Shown here: piece after piece, positions 15,244 to 18,889 of the stretch
Position numbering within the stretch: the first letter of the stretch is position 1
How the letters are laid out: every line of letters begins with the position of its first letter
Assembly: GCA_965372385.1 (NCBI GenBank)
Contig: CBDVCD010000038.1
Location: forward strand, 1-18,889
From: JASJBU01 sp965372385
Lineage (GTDB): Bacteria > Pseudomonadota > Gammaproteobacteria > Chromatiales > Chromatiaceae
Direction of reading: 5' to 3'
Length of the DNA stretch: 18,889 nucleotides
Notes under the pieces: model-generated
What the model was told of the DNA's origin: nothing
Databases searched by the model: none
What the model saw: the letters and a program-made list of their open reading frames with translations, nothing else
Translations under genes and position numbers: made by a program

Positions 15244-15261
15244 TTTAGGGCAGCTCCTACA
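15244..15261 (-). promoter_or_regulatory. GacA/UvrY-box-like palindrome upstream of the sRNA
   Basis: On the minus strand the site reads TGTAGG-N6-CCTAAA, matching 9 of 12 defined bases of the GacA box TGTAAG-N6-CTTACA. It lies roughly 60-75 bp before the presumed RNA start. TGTAGGAGC is also a frequent core of REP-like repeats, so this is tentative. Confidence 0.35.
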
Positions 15262-15358
15262 GGTATTTCATGAGATCACCAATAAAAGCGCTTTATCCCC
15301 CGGTGCAACCCTATGTCAGGCAAAATCTCCCGCTCGATAACATCACCTGGGATCTGGC

Positions 15359-15796
15359 ATGATCGGTCTGTTGCAGCGGGTCTCTGAAGGCCGGGTTCGT
15401 GTCGATGGGAAGATAGTTGCTGAGGCAGGCACTGGACTGCTGGTGCTGGTAGGGGTTCAGCGAGGGGATGACGAGACGAAGGCCGAGCGTCTGCTGGAAC
15501 GCCTGCTGGGCTATCGGGTGTTTCCTGACGATGCTGGCCGCATGAATCTGAGCCTGCGGGATATCGGAGGCGGTCTGCTGTTGGTTCCCCAGTTCACCCT
15601 GGCGGCGGATACCCGCAAAGGCACCCGCGCCGGGTTTTCCAAAGCAGCGGTTCCAAAAGAGGGAGAACGGCTATTCGATTATCTGGTCGCGAGGGCGCAA
15701 ACGCTGTATACATCTGTCGAGAGCGGTGTGTTCGGCGCCGACATGCAGGTGGAGTTGGTGAATGACGGACCGGTGACCTTCTGGCTGGAAACCTGA
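15359..15796 (+). CDS. dtd: D-aminoacyl-tRNA deacylase
   Basis: The 145-residue protein is the normal length for bacterial Dtd, which hydrolyses D-aminoacyl-tRNA and glycyl-tRNA(Ala) to protect translation. It begins MIGLLQRVSEGRVRVDG and carries the active-site strand PQFTLAADTRKGTRAGFS (77-94). It also has the GPVT motif (137-140), whose Gly-cisPro pair excludes L-amino acids. Residue 77 is Pro where many homologues have Ser (SQFTL), while T80 is retained. It starts about 170 bp downstream of the sRNA candidate, which points away from it. No clear SD is seen (CTGGGATCTGGC before ATG). Identification is secure. Confidence 0.95.
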   Translation: MIGLLQRVSEGRVRVDGKIVAEAGTGLLVLVGVQRGDDETKAERLLERLLGYRVFPDDAGRMNLSLRDIGGGLLLVPQFTLAADTRKGTRAGFSKAAVPKEGERLFDYLVARAQTLYTSVESGVFGADMQVELVNDGPVTFWLET

Positions 15797-15834
15797 AAAA
15801 ACCGATGGGTTGATCGAGTAAGGGGTGGTTCATA

Positions 15835-15855
15835 ATACCCATCACGGATGGGTAT
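15835..15855 (+). promoter_or_regulatory. Perfect 9-bp inverted repeat in a candidate promoter spacer
   Basis: ATACCCATC (15835-15843) and GATGGGTAT (15847-15855) are exact reverse complements around ACG. TTCATA (15829-15834) and TATAAG (15853-15858) flank it as -35- and -10-like boxes with an 18-bp spacer. This geometry would place a dimeric regulator across the promoter of the hydrolase-cytochrome pair. It could instead be an RNA hairpin ending dtd, although no T-tract follows. Confidence 0.4.
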
Positions 15856-15886
15856 AAGACAACAAATACAGGGTTGATGCGGAATA

Positions 15887-16840
15887 ATGATCAAGCGACT
15901 TCTGGTTTTTTTAGCCTGCGGTTTTATTACCTTTGCGAGCTTTGCAGTGGAGCGGGGGCCGGCCGTGCCAGACTATCCGGCAGACCAGGTAACCGATGGG
16001 GTCTATGTGATTCATGGCCCTTTGGGTGAGCCTTCGGCGAAAAACCAGGGTTTCATGAACAATCCGGCGTTTATCGTCACTCAGACGGGGGTGGTGGTGG
16101 TCGACCCGGGTTCCAGCGTGCAGATCGGGGAGATGGTACTGCGACAGATCCGTAAGGTCTCCGATCTGCCCGTGGTCGCGGTTTTAAACACCCATATCCA
16201 TGGAGATCACTGGCTGGCCAATCAGGCACTGGTGGAGGCCTTTCCAAAAGTGCCTATCTATGGCCATCCCAGGATGTTTGACAAGATCGAACAGGGAGAG
16301 GGTCAGGAGTGGATCGATCTGCTGTTACGTCTGACCGCAAATGCCACTGCCGGTACCGACATCGTCGGGCCCAATCTGCAGGTCGATCATGCAGATGAGG
16401 TCACCCTGGCCGGCTTGAAGATTCGCTTTCTCTATCTGCCAAAGGCCCACAGCGATACCGATCTGATGATCGAGATCCCCTCGAAAAAACTGATCTTTTT
16501 GGGTGACAATGCAATGATGAACCGCTTTGGCCAGATGCGGCACGGCACCTTCAAAGGCAATATCGCCGCGCTTGACCTGGCGCTGCAAAAGAGTGCGGAG
16601 ATCTATGTACCCGGGCATGGGCCGACTGGAGGTCCGCAAGTGCCTGAGACCTTCCGAACCTATCTTTCGCTACTGCGCTCCGAGGTGGCCAAACAGCTGG
16701 ATGAGGGTCTGAGTGACTTTGAGATGAAACCCTTGGTCGTAGAAGCACTTGCGGATTACAGAGGCTGGGTGGATTTTGATCGGTTGGTGGGTAAACACAT
16801 CAATCAGGCCTATCTTGAGGTTGAGGAGGAGATGTTCTGA
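15887..16840 (+). CDS. Exported metallo-beta-lactamase-fold hydrolase (SoxH / quinoprotein-relay-like)
   Basis: The 317 residues start with a signal peptide (about 1-20, ending FASFA), so the protein should be periplasmic. Zinc-site motifs are complete: H103-x-H105-x-D107-H108 (THIHGDHW), H188 in KAHSDTD, D207 in FLGDNAMM and H244 in VPGHGPT. This is a full dinuclear metallo-beta-lactamase (MBL) site. The N-terminal 'GVYVIHGPLGEPSAKNQGFMNNPAFIV' region resembles SoxH and the zinc hydrolases beside quinoprotein dehydrogenases. The substrate is unknown; a sulfur or aldehyde-adduct compound is conceivable. The next gene, a cytochrome, starts 1 bp after this stop and is surely co-expressed. A palindromic promoter-like element lies about 30 bp upstream. 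Confidence 0.82.
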   Translation: MIKRLLVFLACGFITFASFAVERGPAVPDYPADQVTDGVYVIHGPLGEPSAKNQGFMNNPAFIVTQTGVVVVDPGSSVQIGEMVLRQIRKVSDLPVVAVLNTHIHGDHWLANQALVEAFPKVPIYGHPRMFDKIEQGEGQEWIDLLLRLTANATAGTDIVGPNLQVDHADEVTLAGLKIRFLYLPKAHSDTDLMIEIPSKKLIFLGDNAMMNRFGQMRHGTFKGNIAALDLALQKSAEIYVPGHGPTGGPQVPETFRTYLSLLRSEVAKQLDEGLSDFEMKPLVVEALADYRGWVDFDRLVGKHINQAYLEVEEEMF

Positions 16841-16841
16841 T

Positions 16842-17333
16842 ATGAAAAAAACCATTTTATCGATTGGTTTTGTATTGTTTGTCTGCGCAGGCTTGGGTGT
16901 GAGCGCAGCCGATTGGCGCAAGACGGGCAGTGACGCGGAAAAACTGAAAAACCTGGTGGCAGCAGTCCCCGGAACCTCCCATTGGATGTTTGAAATGGGT
17001 GAGCGGTATAAAAATCTCTATTGGGCGGCAAAACAGGCTAAGTGGGAGTTTGCCAATTATCAGCTGGAAGAGATCGAAAAGCTGGTACAGTTAGTACAAC
17101 TGGCTCGCCCAAAGCGGGCTGAAACCGCACAACAGTTTCTCGATAGCGGCATCCCTCAGATGCACAAGGGTTTGCAAACCCGGGAGTGGAAACGGTTCAA
17201 GGCAAGTTTCCATAAGCTGTCCGAGGCTTGTATGCGCTGTCACGCGCAAAATGACCATGCCTTTATTGTGCTGCCGAGCGAGCCGAAAGGTGCATCCAGC
17301 CCCGTGCTGAATCTGGAAATGGATACAGATTGA
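16842..17333 (+). CDS. Exported monohaem c-type cytochrome, helical-bundle type
   Basis: The open frame begins at 16749 inside the previous gene, but the ATG at 16842 gives a proper signal peptide (about 1-23: MKKTILSIGFVLFVCAGLGV, cleaved near SAA) and a 1-bp intergenic gap with GGAG ahead of it. The mature protein of about 140 residues is almost all helix. It has one haem motif, C130-M-R-C133-H134, near the C-terminus, in a context (FKASFHKLSEACMRCH) like cytochromes c' and related four-helix bundles. M49, M52 or M107 could be distal ligands if haem is six-coordinate. I do not recognise a named family. As the partner of the hydrolase it may accept electrons or sense ligands in the periplasm; that is inference. 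Confidence 0.8.
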   Translation: MKKTILSIGFVLFVCAGLGVSAADWRKTGSDAEKLKNLVAAVPGTSHWMFEMGERYKNLYWAAKQAKWEFANYQLEEIEKLVQLVQLARPKRAETAQQFLDSGIPQMHKGLQTREWKRFKASFHKLSEACMRCHAQNDHAFIVLPSEPKGASSPVLNLEMDTD

Positions 17334-17397
17334 ACATCAATCCAGATACCTGACTGAGTCGTTTGCGCAACCACTGCTATTTTTCTGGAATTTGCTC

Positions 17398-17403
17398 TAG
17401 AAT
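17398..17403 (+). promoter_or_regulatory. Possible -10 box for hisBH
   Basis: TAGAAT lies 55 bp before the hisB ATG in an otherwise empty 125-bp gap. No good -35 is present at 17 bp. It is the best candidate in the gap but weak. Confidence 0.25.
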
Positions 17404-17424
17404 GCACCCCTTTGAGTAGAAAGC

Positions 17425-17445
17425 GATAGATTGACCGAATCTATT
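17425..17445 (+). promoter_or_regulatory. Leader hairpin just before the hisB SD
   Basis: ATAGATT (17426-17432) and AATCTAT (17438-17444) pair exactly around GACCG, with one outer G-T wobble. The SD GGAG (17448-17451) follows immediately. The stem could affect hisB translation or be an operator; there is no direct evidence. Confidence 0.3.
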
Positions 17446-17458
17446 CCGGAGTTTTTTC

Positions 17459-18049
17459 ATGCAGCGCACAGCGCAGATCGAACGCAACACCCTGGAGACC
17501 CAGATCAGTGTCACGCTGAATCTGGACGGCAGCGGTACCGGCCATTTCGAAACCGGTGTGCCCTTTCTTGATCACATGCTGGATCAGGTAGCGCGGCACG
17601 GGCTGATCGATCTCGAGATCAAGGCAGAGGGTGATCTGCATATCGATGCCCACCATACGGTGGAGGATATCGGCATTACCCTGGGGCAGGCGTTTGCCCA
17701 GGCACTGGGGGATAAAAAAGGCATCCGGCGTTATGGTCACGCCTATGTGCCGCTGGATGAGGCCCTCTCCCGGGTGGTGGTGGATTTTTCCGGTCGGCCC
17801 GGCCTGGAATATCAGGTGGATTTCACCCGCGCCCGCATCGGTGAATTCGACGTGGATCTGTTGCTGGAGTTTTTCCGCGGGCTGGTCAACCATGCCGGCA
17901 TGACCCTGCACATCGACAATCTTCGGGGCATAAATGCCCATCACCAGGCAGAGACGGTGTTCAAGGCACTGGGTCGCGCCCTGCGCATGGCGCTGGAGCC
18001 TGATCCACGCATGTCCGACCTGGTGCCCTCTACCAAGGGCAGCTTGTAA
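17459..18049 (+). CDS. hisB: Imidazoleglycerol-phosphate dehydratase
   Basis: The 196 residues form the monofunctional HisB (no phosphatase domain), catalysing the sixth step of histidine synthesis: dehydration of imidazoleglycerol phosphate. The duplicated manganese-binding motifs are clear: FLDHM with H39, HHTVED (65-70), NHAGM with H145, and HHQAE (161-165). RMSDLVPSTKGSL at the C-terminus is typical. ATG 17459 is preceded by GGAG at 7 bp. hisH follows after 27 bp. Confidence 0.97.
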   Translation: MQRTAQIERNTLETQISVTLNLDGSGTGHFETGVPFLDHMLDQVARHGLIDLEIKAEGDLHIDAHHTVEDIGITLGQAFAQALGDKKGIRRYGHAYVPLDEALSRVVVDFSGRPGLEYQVDFTRARIGEFDVDLLLEFFRGLVNHAGMTLHIDNLRGINAHHQAETVFKALGRALRMALEPDPRMSDLVPSTKGSL

Positions 18050-18076
18050 CCTGGTATCACAGAGAGCTGACATCCG

Positions 18077-18718
18077 ATGACACAGCGTATCATCGTTATT
18101 GACTACGGCATGGGTAACCTGCGCTCCGTCGCGAAGGCGGTGGAGCATGTGGCCGACAGTGGCGATGAGATCCTGGTGACCGATGACCCAAAGCTGATCC
18201 TGGAGTCGGATCGGGTGCTGTTCCCGGGACAGGGCGCGGCACGGGACTGTATGCTGGCGATCTCGGAGCACCACCTCAACCAGGCGATCCTGGATGCCGC
18301 CCGTAGCAAGCCATTTCTGGGCATCTGCATGGGTCAGCAGGTGCTGCTGGAGTCCAGCGAAGAGAACGGAGGCACCGAACTGCTGGGGCTCTATCCTGGC
18401 AAGGTACGCCATTTTCCCGGTGGTCGGGGGCCGGATGGGGCGCTGCTGAAGATTCCCCACATGGGCTGGAATCGGGTGCATCAGACCCACCAGCATCCCT
18501 TATGGGCGGATATCGAGCAGGACAGCCGTTTCTATTTCGTCCACAGCTACTATGTGGACCCGGCAGAGGCCGGCCTGACCGCGGCGACCACCGATTTCGG
18601 TGTCACCTTCGCCAGTGCATTCGCCGACGGCAACCTGTTCGCGGTGCAGTTCCACCCCGAGAAGAGCGCGGATACCGGGCTGCAGTTGCTGAAGAATTTC
18701 GTCAACTGGAAGGTATAG
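18077..18718 (+). CDS. hisH: Imidazole glycerol phosphate synthase, glutaminase subunit
   Basis: The 213-residue class I glutamine amidotransferase has nucleophile C84 in FLGICMGQQ and catalytic H193 and E195 in FAVQFHPEKSA. It also has the IDYGMGNLRSV start and PGQGA (50-54) of HisH. It supplies ammonia from glutamine to HisF for ring closure to imidazoleglycerol phosphate and AICAR (the aminoimidazole carboxamide ribotide by-product). Its order after hisB is the usual proteobacterial one. The expected hisA-hisF do not follow within the remaining 171 bp, which hold a repeat and an unrelated AT-rich ORF. They may lie further on or elsewhere. Confidence 0.97.
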   Translation: MTQRIIVIDYGMGNLRSVAKAVEHVADSGDEILVTDDPKLILESDRVLFPGQGAARDCMLAISEHHLNQAILDAARSKPFLGICMGQQVLLESSEENGGTELLGLYPGKVRHFPGGRGPDGALLKIPHMGWNRVHQTHQHPLWADIEQDSRFYFVHSYYVDPAEAGLTAATTDFGVTFASAFADGNLFAVQFHPEKSADTGLQLLKNFVNWKV

Positions 18719-18727
18719 TTAATTAGC

Positions 18728-18751
18728 CACAGAGACACAGAGGGCACAGAG
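18728..18751 (+). repeat. Triple CACAGAG repeat
   Basis: CACAGAG occurs at 18728-18734, 18736-18742 and 18745-18751. This 'CCACAGAGACACAGAGG' type of sequence is, from memory, seen scattered in intergenic DNA of many bacterial genomes, often beside acquired genes. Its origin is unclear. It marks the junction where the his operon is interrupted. Confidence 0.6.
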
Positions 18752-18788
18752 TTGAAAAACATTATTGATAAGAACAAAGGGATTGTTC

Positions 18789-18889
18789 ATGAGTGAAAAA
18801 AGAGTTTGTAGCTGGTGTTCAATGGAAATACCAGCAGCAGCGATAAAGTGCCCAAACTGTAAGGGATGGAGGAAAGATATAAATAATGA
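18789..18889 (+). CDS. Start of a zinc-ribbon protein (runs off the window)
   Basis: From the ATG at 18789 the frame stays open to the last base (33 codons seen). It encodes C-S-W-C (residues 7-10) and C-P-N-C (21-24), two CxxC knuckles spaced as in a small zinc ribbon of the 'CxxCxxEIPxxAxKCPxCxxW' type. Such ribbons often head small membrane or regulatory proteins, but the rest is not visible. The DNA is AT-rich compared with hisBH. An SD-like AAAGGGA lies about 11 bp before the ATG. Confidence 0.6.
   Translation, partial: MSEKRVCSWCSMEIPAAAIKCPNCKGWRKDINN

Larger units (their letters stand above)
15053..15358. other. typA-dtd intergenic region with a minus-strand RNA signature
   Basis: This 306-bp gap has no protein-coding potential. 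Its minus strand holds, 5' to 3', a GacA-box-like palindrome (15244-15261), a -10-like element, a cluster of GGA motifs and an intrinsic terminator. A 10-bp palindrome AAAGCGCTTT (15285-15294) lies nearer dtd. dtd itself has no obvious promoter here. Confidence 0.6.

Noticed and set aside
16749..16841. Upstream start of the cytochrome frame inside the hydrolase gene
   Set aside because: The ATG at 16842 yields a clean signal peptide; the longer form would bury it.

Overview
The window looks like a chromosomal segment of a gammaproteobacterium. TypA, Dtd, HisB and HisH are all of ordinary proteobacterial type, and the MoxR/Bat operon has the layout usual in gammaproteobacteria. A periplasmic metallo-hydrolase paired with a c-type cytochrome, and a CsrB/RsmY-like RNA, would fit a respiratory, possibly sulfur-oxidising lineage such as the Chromatiales. 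That placement is inference, since no taxonomic marker is present.

Layout. (1) 1-1899 is AT-rich surface-polysaccharide DNA: the end of a Wzx-type flippase on + and a convergent PaaK/CapK-like adenylate-forming enzyme on -. (2) After a 352-bp gap the composition becomes more GC-rich, within the 5' end of a membrane GT2 glycosyltransferase (2252-3451). This abuts a DegT-type PLP aminotransferase (3452-4621), and together they form a small polysaccharide operon. (3) 4656-12442 is one long minus-strand operon: MoxR AAA+ ATPase, DUF58 protein, DUF4381 protein, two membrane vWA proteins, a TPR protein with a very long Glu/Gln/Ser/Gly-rich tract, and BatD. This is the 'aerotolerance' system. The ATPase probably acts with envelope-anchored vWA proteins, while TPR and BatD parts face the periplasm. 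(4) 12443-13222 is an AT-rich divergent intergenic region. It holds the presumed moxR promoter with an overlapping palindrome, two exact DnaA-box matches, and the typA promoter with a GC-rich discriminator. (5) typA (13223-15052) and dtd (15359-15796) flank a gap whose minus strand reads as a Csr/Rsm-type small RNA: about five GGA motifs, two in ideal hairpin loops, a terminator with U-tract, and a GacA-box-like palindrome upstream. (6) 15887-17333 is an exported metallo-beta-lactamase-fold hydrolase followed after 1 bp by an exported monohaem cytochrome. (7) hisB-hisH (17459-18718) is followed not by the usual hisA but by a triple CACAGAG repeat and the start of an AT-rich zinc-ribbon ORF that runs off the window.

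The most interesting item is the unannotated sRNA candidate in the typA-dtd gap. Next are the DnaA-box pair, the palindromic operator-like elements, the internally duplicated acidic tract of the TPR protein, and the DUF58 protein that has lost its MIDAS serines.
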